Assembly: GCA_028023455.1 (NCBI GenBank)
Contig: JAQFVV010000032.1
Location: 4,870,392 to 4,934,391, forward strand
DNA from: Epiperipatus broadwayi
Lineage: Eukaryota > Onychophora > Udeonychophora > Euonychophora > Peripatidae
DNA: 64,000 bases
Direction of reading: 5' to 3'
Positions 45,369-57,835 of this stretch are shown piece after piece. The position numbers and the translations under genes were made by a program. The notes under the pieces are model-generated. The model was not told where the DNA came from. It did not search any database and was given only the letters and a program-made list of their open reading frames with translations. Each line of letters opens with the position of its first letter. Position 1 is the first letter of the stretch.

Positions 45369-47360
45369 AATAATAATAATAATAATACACAGGACTTTAT
45401 TTAGAAATTTGGTTACAAAATAAGTTCTGTTTTGTTTATACAACTAGGTTTAAATTCGTTTTGATGCGGCTTTGACAAACAATGTAAAAGTTTGTTAATT
45501 GGTCGGCCAAAAACCAATCAGCAATAAATTATTATTAGCCCTCTTCAAGATATTACAAATAAATCTGTTTTATATATATATTACAAGACATGAAAGATGG
45601 GCATTTAAAATACTAATACATTTAAGATCATTTGTATATAATGAGTGTGGGAAGCAAAATAGTTCTTAAATAAATAATTGACAATTATACAGTCAGATTT
45701 AATTAATTATGACATGCCACCACGGCAGAGAACATTTCAGGTGTTAAATAAAGATATAAAATGATGAAGAAGGCAGTATGCTATTATGGAATACAACAAA
45801 ATAAATGAGGTCGGTTATGAACCTCTGGGTGGCTCTGCTAAAGAAAATTTCCTAGTAAATACAACTAGATAATGAGAAATGCTAGCCCTCCATCCAAACA
45901 TGTCTCTAAATAATCATAATAATATTTTGATGTGCATATACATCTTAATGGCAATGCTCGAAAAGATCCCTTGGTATGAACTACATCTACTTTGAGGGAG
46001 TGTGAAAGACCGGACTGGTCAAAGTTAAATTTCTGAAGGTCCTGGTGAGTAAGTAGCAAAGCAAAATACTAATACTAAATGAATGGTTGTAGCTATAAAT
46101 ACATAATGCCTTAGACATATATATAGATAATGTATCACTAGCAAAATTAATAAATGAATTCCTGATTAAAATAATCAGTTCCCTGACGTCGATAGAAAAT
46201 CCCCACAAACCTTAGTCCACTAATGAATGAATCATAAATATAATATATATATAAAGAAAAAAAAGAGTTAACTAAAATATAAAATGTTTACCACATTTCA
46301 CAAATATTTCATTTATTAATAAGTTCTTAAATAATTTATAAAAGATTACAAAATAAGACTGTTTTTAATTAACATAGACGGGCATTAAATATCAAACTAA
46401 TAAACTGTAAAGCATAATTTTAATATTTTCTGACAAATAAAATATATGTATGAAATATATATATTGATACAATTCTATGATAAATTTTACTTAATTGATT
46501 CACTAAAATTATTTATTCTTTCAGAAATAATTACAGGGCTATTTTAAATTGGAGGTAATAGTAAGATACTTTTAAAATAATTTCAATCATTCAAATAAAT
46601 TTATATATGAGGTACAAAACTAAATGAGCTTTCTATTAATTAATTTATGGAAGGAAGTCTTTTTGTAATGATTTTTAAATTAAAAAAAAATAACAGGGGA
46701 GGATTTAAAGTTAATAGCTCATTGAATTTTGTAGTTGGCCATTTCAGTAAGTCAAATAATCTAAACAAACCGACAAAAATTAATTTAATTTGCCGCATCA
46801 AAATAATGTAAAATTTTATAAGAATTGATATTTTAAATTGAATAAATTTAAAAGACGCATTTTAAACCAAGCCATATAAACATTGCACAGATATAAAATA
46901 TAAATTAATATAGATTTTGAAAAGAAGTAAAATAAAATCAATGGCTTGCGGTGAATTGAACATTACCTCAGAATCAATCAGTTAATACAGGCAGTTAATA
47001 CAGTCAGATTATTTGCAGGCTTCCTCGACACAGACAGTCTCCGGCTAGATGTTTAAGCACTGGAAAGGCATGGATGAGTTGGTGGAACAGACCTCTGAGA
47101 AGCAAACAACCGATCTTTTCACCCCGTCATTTCTTTAGGCACGATGTATATATAGATTAATCACTTCTCTCCAGTAAACTAAAAAAAAATCATCAAATTT
47201 TCCACTATTTATGTGTTCCGATCTTTATCTATAGGATTAAATCTACAGTGACAACTTCCAATTGCAATCGCTCTAACTGTTTCTCTAAGGTTGGTGCCTG
47301 CTTTGGAAGGAAAATCTATAACTCTGCATGAACATGCCCCAAGGGTTGATTTGCTAATTA
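45369..47360. other. Possible long terminal-repeat-like or unknown repeat region
   Basis: Begins with (AAT)6 (45370-45388) then GGACTTTATTTAGAAATTTG and GGTTACAAAATAAG, i.e. a polyadenylation-like signal on the minus strand, as in the LTRs at 52.6 and 56.7 kb. Moderately complex sequence blocks recur at 45700-46210 and 46960-47350, but I see no second copy in the window to prove an LTR. No coding region. Confidence 0.25.
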
Positions 47361-47932
47361 AAAAAAACAACAACAAGCATATTAAGTTTATCAGTCATTG
47401 TACTAACAAAATCTATTTAATTAAGGTTTAGATTAACAAAAATGTAGATTTTATTTAGAAAAATTTTAGGAATTTGGTACAATGACTTTCAAACATATTT
47501 GACACAAACTTAAGCAGAATTTTACAAAACATTTCTTACAAATATTACATTGTTGAAATAATTGATTCTCTAATGTACATTGATTAAAAGATAAATATAA
47601 AATGTTACCAACTGATTAATTGAAGAAAAATGAATTTTAATAAAAGAATTTAAAATATTTGTAACATTTTATAGATATCCAGGGTTCAATTCGATTTAAC
47701 AAAATAAACACAATATACATTTTTTACAAATACAAAATAAATAAACTATCATAAAAGGTTAGTTTTAATTATAAAATAAAATTAATGAAATATAAAAGAT
47801 TATAATATTAAAAATATACTTCCACCTATTATGAGATGGGTATCAGTTAATATATGATTGGGTTTAAACCCATACTAGTGCTGATGACATTGGCACTAGG
47901 TGAAGCAGAAATATGTACTATATTTCCAGCTT

Positions 47933-47934
<2 letters not shown>

Positions 47935-48023
<89 letters not shown>
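47935..48023. repeat. (AT)n microsatellite
   Basis: About 44 uninterrupted AT units. The preceding ~120 bases (47820-47934, TAATATATGATTGGGTTTAA and CACTAGGTGAAGCAGAAATA) look like the end of a dispersed repeat. Confidence 0.95.
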
Positions 48024-48027
<4 letters not shown>

Positions 48028-48889
48028 CCTTTAGTTTTCCCTAAAGTTAAATACTAGGGTTTGTCTTATACCAAAATATTTTTAAAAAAATTATCTAATT
48101 TAATTTTATAATAAATACATTTTTGTTAGTGTCTCCTAATGCTATGATTTTGTATACAAAAAGTTACTATATCAGCCTACTTTTTAGTTTTATAGCTGTA
48201 AAACAATTTTGTCAGCTTAACTTATAATAGTTTAGTATTGAATAAGTGCTATTCACCCCAAAATATTTAAATTTTTAATAGCTGATAAATTAAAATGATA
48301 GATAATGTATTTTAACATTTAATACTGTTGACTTAGTTATTATTTAACTGCTAAAATATTTTAGAAAGCTGATATTAATCTTAAGATTAAAAAACCAAGT
48401 TCAAACCCTATATTTAGGTTTGTTAATAATAAGATAAAATTCATAATGTTTTAATTTCAGTTTAGTAATAACATAAATATTATTATTAAGTATTTTAAAT
48501 TTATTTTCTTACAAGCAGTTTAATAAGATCAACAATAATTAAACATAAAATTTTAAAATAACAGACATATGAATGGATGAATATAAGTTTTAATTTTAAT
48601 ATTTATTTGATTTAAAGTATTTATTAAATGTATAATTTTAAAAGACAATATAAAATTATATTCTGGGCAACTTTTTATAAGTTAAAATAAATTAAAAATA
48701 AATGTATTAAATATTATGAATAATATTTATTTTGTTTCAAATACAATGTAAATTTTAGGGGTGTAAAATATTTTATTTTTGTTCTAATATCTAATTTGTA
48801 AGTAATTTATTTTAACTATAAATATTTTTTAAATTTTTTTATTCTGTAAAGTAATTTATTTTAAAACTAAATATTAATTACATTTTTTG
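48024..48889. other. Non-coding AT-rich stretch
   Basis: Nothing recognised. Confidence 0.5.
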
Positions 48890-49070
48890 GTTAGCAACCT
48901 TCCTTGGTTTCAGTAGAATGTAAATTTGAACCAATAAAGGGTAGGGGGTATGTATATGTTTAAATGCCAATAGTAGTGTTTAGAGTAGTTATAAATAGGT
49001 AAAATTGATACCTACAGACACTCTCCACTGTTCACTCTAAACACTTCTTTGACACTTTACTTTTGTATTC
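48890..49070 (+). promoter_or_regulatory. Promoter-like block with CCAAT and TATA box
   Basis: ACCAATAAAGGGTAGGGGG (48930-48950), then TATAAATAG at 48990-48998 and a pyrimidine-rich, C-containing stretch (CACTCTCCACTGTTCACTC, 49018-49037) where initiation could occur about 30 to 45 bases downstream. Richer in G+C than its flanks. No ORF of note follows, so it may be a promoter fragment of an old LTR element or of a non-coding transcript. Confidence 0.3.
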
Positions 49071-52000
49071 ATTCTTTATTGCATTCAGTTTTTTAAAACA
49101 TCAGTTTTAATTAATTAATATAATTTTATTTAAACTTTTACTTTTTAGGTTAAAGTATGTTAGGGTAATTTTAAATGATCTAGGCAAAATATCTAAATTT
49201 AAACTCCAGCCAGCTTTATTGGTAAAATTAGTTAATAATTATTATAATGTTTAAATTTGGAATATTTAATTTGTCCACACCTGAAAACTTTAAAGGACAT
49301 TAATGTTGTAACTATGACAACATACAGACTATTGTTAATTTCAACATCTATTTTATATTCAAGTTTGCTGTAAAATAATTAAAACACTTAACAACAAAAA
49401 CAATGTTTTTAAAAATATTGAAGAACTTCATATATTTTTCTAAAATTTTCATTTCATATAAAGTTTTACTTCACATTAAATTACCTCATGTAAAAAACTT
49501 TGAATTTCATATAATAATTTTTTTATTATGATGGGTATATTACCAGTTGTATATCAAAATCATTTTCATATTTATTGAAAAAAAATATTTGATCTCATTA
49601 TATTATATTGATGAAATAGACAATTATTTATTCTGATAATAAGACAGATGTTTTATTGCTCTATAACAGCATAAAAAACTGTCCTTTCTATAACTATTTT
49701 TACCAGGACTAAAAAAGCAATTTTCTTGGATCCAGGAAGTAAAATAATGAACATATTAAAATAAATGTTTAACCAATGTTTTGAAGTATTTTAAGAAATT
49801 ACTTAATTTATAAATTGAAATATAAATATTCCTAAAATTAATAGTTTTGAAAATGGATTTTAATGAACTTTTCCTGCAATATTTATTATGTGAACACCAG
49901 CATATTTTCTCACTCCCTTGGTGTTATTATGGAAACCAAATATTTTTGCTGAATACTCTGATAATTTTAAATGTGCTATTTAAAAGAAATATTTCTCCTG
50001 ATAGATACTTTGAAGGTTTAAAATTGAAATTCTTAAATTAATTGTAAAAATATTGTATTGCATTTTAATAAATATTTGCTATGTAATCTATAGAAACCTG
50101 CTCAATGAATGGACAAACCTATAATTTTCTAGCATAATTTATTTAAAGTTTTAGTGATAACTGTGAAGTGCTTCTATATTCTATATTTTAATTAAGTGAT
50201 ATTTGTGCTCAATATTTTACCACAAAACTTTGCTGCTGAATAGACAGTTCCTATTTCCATTTAATGGTTAAATAGTAAAAGAACAGAAGAAACTGAAGGA
50301 CTTAATCTTTATTTTAAAATGGTAAAAAGTTAATATTTTACAGATGTTTATAATATTGCTTACAAGCTTATTATTTTAAATGCATATTATTTTCAAAAAA
50401 TTTTATATGCTATTTTAGTAATAATATTTTGGTCAAAGTTCTCATAATATCAATATATAATATTTGCATATTTTTAAATAACATGTATTTTTTTTCATAT
50501 GAATCATTCATTTATAAAAAGTATATTATTATGCTGATACAATATAAGCAGATGTATATTTCTATTAATTATTTTATTGCTTATCTATTGCCTAGTTTTA
50601 ATCAAGTTATATTTAGCATTATTATTTATTGTCTTTCACATTCATTAGTTATAGTATTTTGCTTAAATATTGCAAATTTTATTTTCAATTCTATTTATTT
50701 GGGAATGCATATTTGTGCTATTATTGTAAGAGATGGTAGTGTGTGTCTCTCTCATCATTTTTTCTAGTTTATTTCAAAAAGATAGCAGCATTAGCTCCAT
50801 CTTATAAATTTTATCTCATTAGTATGCATATTTTGGAGATGGAAGCATAAGATCTCTCTAGTTTACAGTGACCTTATTTAATATTATTGTCTTTGATATG
50901 CATTGTCATTATTCTTTGACTAGTGATAAAATCTTAGATCATTTTTATTGCCCTCAAAAGTAGGCACACTTACTTTGAGTTATACCATCATCACTTTGCC
51001 TTTTCTTACTAATCTAGTTTGTTGTTAAAATATATTTTGAAAATTATGTGTAATATTTTACTAAAACCTTCCCTAGCAATTATAGGTGTTTTTATCAAAA
51101 TATTGAGAAATGCCACCGTCACTTCTTTTAGAATTCTTGTTTTATTTAGATGTGAATTACATGTTGTTGATGTGTAGGTCCTGTATCTAATCTTTTCTAA
51201 GTTAGGACATAAATAGAATAAATAATTAACCTCAAAATTTTAAATTCTATCTTAGACAATAATAAACAATATACACATCCCTTATCACTCCCTTGTCATT
51301 GGGTTGGTAAGTTTGTATTTTAAGTAATGTTAAATATTCATAAAAGGGACACTACTCATGAAAATAATATTATCTTTGTATAAATGATTTAATATGTAAG
51401 AACTTATTATAATTTAAATTAACAAAAAGTTTCTTTTGACCAATCAGATTATTTTTACTAAACAAAATTTATTATGTAACTTAACCTTCTGACATAGTTT
51501 CAAAAAGAAAAGTTGTATTTGTAAAAGTCCTTGGCTTTGTGGATCTAAAAGATATGATACTTGTGACTTATTATTATTTGTATTTGTTTGCTGCAAAATA
51601 AATATTTGTTTTTTCCTATTAAGAAATTTCTTATAGTCATTTATCCATAATATCCACTCATTAACAAGAAATCTAAACAATTATAAAGTATCATAAATTA
51701 TTTTAAGTGTTTTGTCATAAAAATACATGAACATAGAATATATTTCAGTATGAGAATTACATCCAAGAAATATGCATTTTGCTTAATAAAATTTAATATC
51801 ACATGATCACTATCTTCCATGCTTGTAGATAGGGATTTTATGCACAAGCCTTCTGGCATCCATTGATTACTCTGTCTTGCTTAGAGTGGCACTACTGTAT
51901 GGAAAGAGTTTTGCCTATTTTAACAAAATTTTATAATTATATATTATTATTTGAGATTCCCCCTGCCAATTTAGTTTATTTATAAAAATGTCACTGTGTT

Positions 52001-52555
52001 TATTTATCCCAAAACTGTTTCATAAATATGAAAGACCACATTTATTATTCTATGATAAATTTAAGTTAAAAGAGGACTTAACTCAGTTCTAGAAAATATT
52101 TATGTAATGTTTTATCTAATCAGAGCAATTAAGTACTTATGAGATAGAGATGGATAAGAAAGATGGTAGTAGTAGTAGATGATTGTAAGAGAAAGATTTT
52201 AAATATGACCCCAATGGCATATGCATGCAATACCAAGAGTGTTGTATTTGTGTTAGAACAAATTGGGATTTCTTTTCTTAGGTTATTAATAATATTGCTT
52301 AATAATTTAATGATATTTTATTGTAATTGCTTACCCCTGTATCTCTTATTATTGTGGTATATGGAATTTATCCTGCACTCATTAAGATTGCTTGTTGACT
52401 CTTTTTAAGATTACAAATTAGGCTTGCCCAAAGTGTTGGACTTCGATTGGCTGGAAGTACCGGTTGATTGTCCTGGAAAAATGTTTAGGGCTATATATTA
52501 CATTTTATATATTTACTTCATTTACATTCTTCTATTTTTCTTCGTTACAACATAT
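49071..52555. other. Non-coding AT-rich stretch
   Basis: Short ORFs (49847-50041, 50429-50767, 52163-52408) are AT-driven with hydrophobic Ile/Phe/Tyr composition and no known domain. A GATTGGCTGG and CTATATATTA pair at 52447-52500, just left of the LTR, resembles a promoter but has no supporting context. Confidence 0.5.
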
Positions 52556-53108
52556 ATATATATTATACCGAACAAAAGCTTTAGACTCGCATAAACTGAC
52601 CGCCAGGGCGCCACTAGTCCGAAATTTGGAACTAGACATTTATTTTTAAGGGGTTACAGGATATGCAAATCGAATGCACCGGAGTAGCTCAGTCAAGCAA
52701 ATGAGATCTATGTTTTGTTCAGTGAGTTGGAAAGGTAGCAACAGAAAACAAAATCAATTAAGTAGATGAATAAATAAATAATTTTATTAAAAGTATGATT
52801 AAATAAACATAAATCTAAATAATAATCTTTAAAGCACACTTAAAATATGTACTACACGTACATACGTCAAAATTAAATTTAAATATTTTATATGGCTTTG
52901 AGAGCGATTTTCTGTGTATGAAAGAGTGCAAAATACTGACAGTAGCAGAAGTATTAGTAAGTATTCCATGATCTCACATAAGAAAAGGGAGGTTAGCTTC
53001 CTGATTATAACCCATAGTTAGAAAAAGGCTGAATCTCCGTATTTGAGATTTATGTAAGCTTATGTCGAAACCGAAGAAATGTGAAAGTAACTTCCAAAAC
53101 ATTAATAA
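52556..53108 (-). repeat. LTR, left copy (3' LTR)
   Basis: Begins near TATACCGAACAAAAGCTTTA and ends near TTCCAAAACATTAATAATAA. Contains AATAAATGTCTAG on the minus strand (poly(A) signal, 52637-52650 region). Alignable to 56640-57176 along its whole length. Confidence 0.8.
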
Positions 53109-54885
53109 TAATAAAAAGAGTGTTGAAAGTTATTACTTTCAATCGATTGACCTCCCTCTGAGTGAGACAGGATAGGAGCTCACGATCTACCTATTGAGAG
53201 GGTTAAAACGATCGTATGTGCCACTAATAAATGAATTGGAAGCTTGAAGAAATAAAACTAAGAACAATTATAAATAAAGTTTCATGACATAAGGAAAACT
53301 AATAATAAAATGGGTCATGAGCCAGAAGTCAATTAAAAGTCTGTAATATCCAGACTGCTTTCTATAAAAAAAGAATGTGAGATTATAAATAAACTACTAT
53401 CTTACTTACTAAGATTTAAATAGGACAGACAGTAATAGGTTTGAAACTAGCACTCATTAAAAAAAAAATTTATATTTAAAAAGGGAACAAATCTAAAATA
53501 ACATTATTTAAATTGCAAAAATGTAAGGTACCTTAATAATTTATTTCAATGCTAGTGCACTAGACTTCTTAGGTTAGTCCGTTGCTCTGGATTCACTGAT
53601 GGTAGGCTTGGGTGAGTTGGTTAGTGGTTTCTTTGGAGCTGGTTCTTATGGCATTGTAGGAAGTTAATGGAGACCCAGGATGTCCGAACCTGTTCTGGTG
53701 AGAAGCTTAGCACATCATGGTAAAAAAATATTCTTGCTGTAGGTTTAATGTTCATTCTAGGTAGAATAATTACTGGATCAGCTTTCAGAATATGCAGGAA
53801 TTGTTCTTTCCAAGTATTTTGGCAGGAGTCGTGCAATTCTCCTGTCAGAGTTTGTGTCTGTCTCTTTGCGCTGGTGCAAGTATTCTAGCTGATGCCAGTA
53901 TTGAAAGCTAGTCCAAGATAATCCAATGGCCTGATTCAGCCTGTTATATCTGAATCATATCTCTTAAACCAATTACCAAACTTTTTCTTCTTAATTAAAA
54001 TTTAAAAATTCTCGATCTAGATAACAATAGTTATCTAATTAATGAAATAAATTGCCCTTTACAGATCTAGGAATTAACTAATGAAAAATTATTTTCTTTT
54101 TGTTTTCCTTCTTTTTAATTAGCCTTATCAATCTAAATCCCCAAATCTGAAAAGCAGTCCATTTGTACACTTTACTTTTACATAAATTTAACAAAAAAAA
54201 AAAATCTTAGTTTTCTTTTTTTTTTTTCAAAATTAAAATTAAAAACCAAATATAACTGTGGTATTAAAATATAATTCCCATGCACATACATATATATTTG
54301 TACAAGCATTAAAAAAAAACTTTTAATCAAGTTTTACAAACGAAATCTTATATAAAAATTTTTTTTATTTTCTTCACCCCTATAAAACTATAATTTTTGT
54401 AATGGGATCTTAAACATCCATTACAACTGCCTCTCCGTCATCACAAAAAAAAAAAAAAAAACTTAGTTGACTTTGCTCTGCCTACCACTAACCAGTTTTC
54501 TTTAAGTTTGTTCTCACTTTAAAAAAAAAAAAATCAAATCCGTCTGACTACCCTAACGAATTTTTAAATCATTTGTAAGTAACATAAATTTTCAGGAATA
54601 TACTGGTGATCTATTAAATTAACTATTTACAACAAAGTAATACAATTACGATAGCCACTATACATTTTATTAAATAAAAATGAACAGAATTCAAAATATC
54701 AAAATGTAATATTGTTTATCACACACATATATAGTTGTAATTTTATAATATTATTTACAATATTCATTCAGGCTTATCACCTATGTCGAAATAAATTTCT
54801 ATTCTCAACTCATAGTCCAATTACAAATCCTTTTTTTTTTTATAGCATCACGTCTGATCAATATCACTTATGCTTGGTCAGGCGG
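53109..54885. other. LTR-element internal region without coding capacity
   Basis: Where pol would be expected there is only non-coding sequence, with A-runs at 54448-54462 and 54520-54533 and poly-T near 54220. No RT or integrase motif in any frame. Confidence 0.6.
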
Positions 54886-56253
54886 TTACTTCTTATGGAG
54901 AGTTTGGTCAGTATGATCTAATTTTCTGAACCTGTTTACAGGTTCTCTTGTAACATTGCCAAAATCTACAGCCGTTAAAAATTCTGCCATTTCTTCTATC
55001 GACTGCCCATTATTACTTAACATCATTTGTTGTATGTCTGGTGGCATATTATGCCGGATAGTCCTTGTGATTTGATCGTCGGACAACGGAAATGCTGTTA
55101 ATGCCTTGAGTCTCGCTACTTGTCTATAAAAAAATTGCGTGTATGTTTCACCGCAGACGATGGGATATCTTTCATGGGATATTTTATAGAGTATTCCATC
55201 CTGTCTGGCTTCACTCCAAAATGTTCTTAAAAGGGCATGCCTATATTCCTCAAATGTTTTTGGTTTGGTGAATAAAGTGTGCCAACAGTCAGAGGCTGTT
55301 TCTCAAAGGTAGTTACTGGTGATTGTAACTTTATCACTTTCTAGCCAGTTTTGGACACAAAACTTGTTAGCTAAAGTTTCTAAATGTTTTAATGGGCTTT
55401 CTCCCACCTCAGCCTTGAATGTTTCTATTAGGAATTGTTTTTCCAAGAATCTACTGGAGGGCCCCTCCTGTCTTTTACTTCCTGACTCTCTATATTCATT
55501 TTCTGTTTCATACTGTTTGTCTTCAGTATAGAACACCCTATGTTTATTCTCTATCCCAGCTAGCCTATATTCGAGTCCTTTTATCATATTACCACACATT
55601 TGTTGCACTTCTGTTTTTAAATTATCCTTACTTTCCTCTATGCCTTGAAACATCTTTTCTAATTTTCTGACAACACCATCAACCCTCAGATCTATTTCTC
55701 TCTGAATTCCTCCTTCCTTTAACATCTCCAATTCTACTTGTGTTGTTTTATGTATGTCTATCCATTCCTTGCACATCCCTTCTACCTGCACCATCTTTGT
55801 TTCTAAACTACCTGTCCTAACACTATCTTGCTGTACCTCATCTTTTACTTCTTTCATCTCTTCCTTTACTATTTCAACTTCCTGAACCTCCTTATTCCTA
55901 TCTTTCTCTATGACTTCTATGGCTGCCTGATTTTTGTCGACTTTCTTCCATATTTCCTGTCTCATTCCTTTCATTTCTGCTCTCAGCTCCTCCAGTATTG
56001 TTTGTTGACTCTGTTTTATTTCTATATTTTGATTTGTTATATTTTGTTTCATTTCCAGCAACTCCTGTCATATTTCTTTCATCTCGGCTTGCTGATTTTG
56101 TTTCATTTCTATTATCAACTTCATCATCATCTTCATCATCATCATCTGTGTCTCACTCTCTTCTTTTTCTACTATCTGGGGGTGTTTAAATGAAACTGGG
56201 CTTTCTTCCCAACCTGCCTCTCTATCACTTTCTTCTTTAGCTTCCATTTTCAA
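54886..56253 (-). pseudogene. Gag-like protein with two in-frame TGA stops
   Basis: One continuous frame of 455 codons from ATG at 56253 to TAA at 54886, broken only by TGA at 56068-56070 and 55303-55305. The N-terminal ~270 residues are highly charged and heptad-like (MRQEIWKKVDKNQAAIEVIE and similar), a long predicted coiled coil. The C-terminal part is a retrotransposon gag domain: FLIETFKAEVGE, LRTFWSEARQDGILYKISHE, GETYTQFFYRQVARLKALTA, IRHNMPPDIQQMML. No zinc knuckle is seen. Forms the capsid of the element by family; the stops make it defective unless read through. Confidence 0.75.
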
Positions 56254-56639
56254 AATAAACTTAGCTCCGTTAAATCTAATTTTTTAATTCCAAATTACCA
56301 ACTGAACTTTTCTTTTAAATCTGTTTATTAACATTTTTTTTTTATTTATTTAATCTTCAACAGCTAACTTTATTTTATTTTTACCAAGCAAACTTAAACT
56401 CTTTACTTTTTTTGAAAACTTTACGAATGTCGAACTAATTAATAAACTCTTTTTGAATATCAAAACATTAAATACGGACAGATCTGAAACTACCTGCATC
56501 TTTCCATCAACTTCTATTCTACCACTAACTTTATTTCACCTATTTTTGCCTACCGTTTCTGTTTATTTTTCCCAACCATCCGAACAAAACATCTCATGTA
56601 AAGTTTTAATATCGGGTCCCACATTTGATTGCACCAAAA
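56254..56639 (-). other. LTR-element leader between 5' LTR and gag
   Basis: About 385 bases of untranslated leader on the minus strand, including the candidate primer-binding region near 56610-56635. Confidence 0.5.
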
Positions 56640-57176
56640 ATTTCTATCCTATATACCAGAAAAAAGCTTTAGACTCACATAAACTGACCGCCAAGGTGCC
56701 ACTAGTCTGAAATTTGGAACTAGGCATTTATTTTTAAGGGGTTACAGGATATGCGAGACTAGCTCAATCAAGCAAATGAGATCTATGTTTTGTTCAGTGA
56801 GTTGGAAAGGTAGCAACAGAAAACAAAATCAACTAAGTAGATGAATAAATAAATAATTTTATTAAAAGTATGATTAAATAAACATAAATCTAAATAATAA
56901 TCTTTAAAGCACACTTAAAATATGTACTACACGTACATACGTCAAAATTAAATTTAAATATTTTATATGGCTTTGAGAGCAATTTTCTGTGCATGAAAGA
57001 ATGCAAAATACTGACAGTAGCAGAAGTATTAGTAAGTATTTCGTGATCTCACATATGAAAAGGGAGGTTAGCTTCCTGCTTATAACCCATAGTTAGGAAA
57101 AGGCTGAATCTCTGTATTTGAGATTTATGTAAACCGAAGAAATGTAAAAGTAGCTTCCAAAACATTAATAATAATA
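56640..57176 (-). repeat. LTR, right copy (5' LTR)
   Basis: Mate of 52556-53108: shares AAATTTGGAACTAG, TTTATTTTTAAGGGGTTACA, GAGATCTATGTTTTGTTCAG and the AAAACATTAATAATAAT end. Would carry the promoter driving gag toward lower coordinates. Confidence 0.8.
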
Positions 57177-57835
57177 TTTACTGAGGCTATAACCTCGATA
57201 ATATGCATATAAAATGCGATAATAGGGACCTCTACAGGTGTTTTAACCACAAGCTTACGCTATGGAAGAAAAGAGGGAAACCTCTTTACTTCAACCTATT
57301 TTCTATTTAAATAGGTGAAGCTGAAGCAGTTAGATCTGTGAGCATGAAGCTATTCAATACTTCACTGATTAAGTCCACATTTCTTATTACACATTAATAC
57401 TTGTGAAATCTTTCGATTTACAATGAGTCAATGGAAAGATTTTATATTTAGAAATCTATTACAGTAATTTAAAGTTGTAATTATAAATTTATTAAATGCA
57501 CATTGATTACGTAAGTAATATTTACTGAGGCTATAACCTCGATAATATGCGTATAAAATGCGATAGTAGGGACCTCTACAGGTGTTTTAACCATAAGCTT
57601 ACACTATGGAAGAAAAGAGGGAAACCCTCTTTACTTCAACCTACTTTCTATTTAAATAGGTGAAGCTGAAGTGGTTAGATCTGCGAGTGTGAAGCTATTC
57701 AGTACTTCACTGATTAAGTCCACATTTCTTATTACACATTAATACTCGCGAAATCTTTCAATTTGCAATGAGTCAATGGAAAGATTTTATATTTAGAAAT
57801 CAATCTTTCCATTGACTCGTTGTAAATCGAAAGAT
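57176..57835. repeat. 344-bp tandem duplication ending in a hairpin
   Basis: Unit 1 from 57176 and unit 2 from 57520 both start ATTTACTGAGGCTATAACCT and are near-identical over ~285 bases; unit 1 has an extra ~60 bases (57455-57519). Unit 2 ends in an inverted repeat (57749-57784 against 57803-57835: AATGAGTCAATGGAAAGATT versus AATCTTTCCATTGACTCGTT). Unit 1 carries only the left half. This looks like a satellite-like or foldback element next to the LTR. Confidence 0.85.

Larger units (their letters stand above)
52556..57176 (-). mobile_element. Gag-only LTR retrotransposon
   Basis: Direct repeats of ~550 bases (52556-53108 and 56640-57176) flank 3.5 kb containing one minus-strand gag-like ORF and no protease, RT, RNase H or integrase. 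Just inside the right (5') LTR, the minus strand reads TTTTTGGTGCAATCAAATGT GGGACC, a plausible primer-binding region. The LTRs differ by about 5 percent by eye, including a 12-base indel, so the insertion is not recent. Non-autonomous elements of this layout depend on a related full element for pol. Exact LTR ends and target duplication were not resolved. Confidence 0.75.

Noticed and set aside
47880-47920. CTGATGA followed by GAAA as a further hammerhead
   Set aside because: The 20 bases between the boxes cannot form a convincing stem II, and no stem III or cleavage site is placed.
52680-52700. GTAGCTCAGTCAAGC in the LTR as a tRNA box A
   Set aside because: Part of a direct-repeated LTR, with no box B at the right distance and no cloverleaf.
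55319-56193. + strand ORFs over the gag region
   Set aside because: Antisense shadows of the coiled-coil coding sequence.
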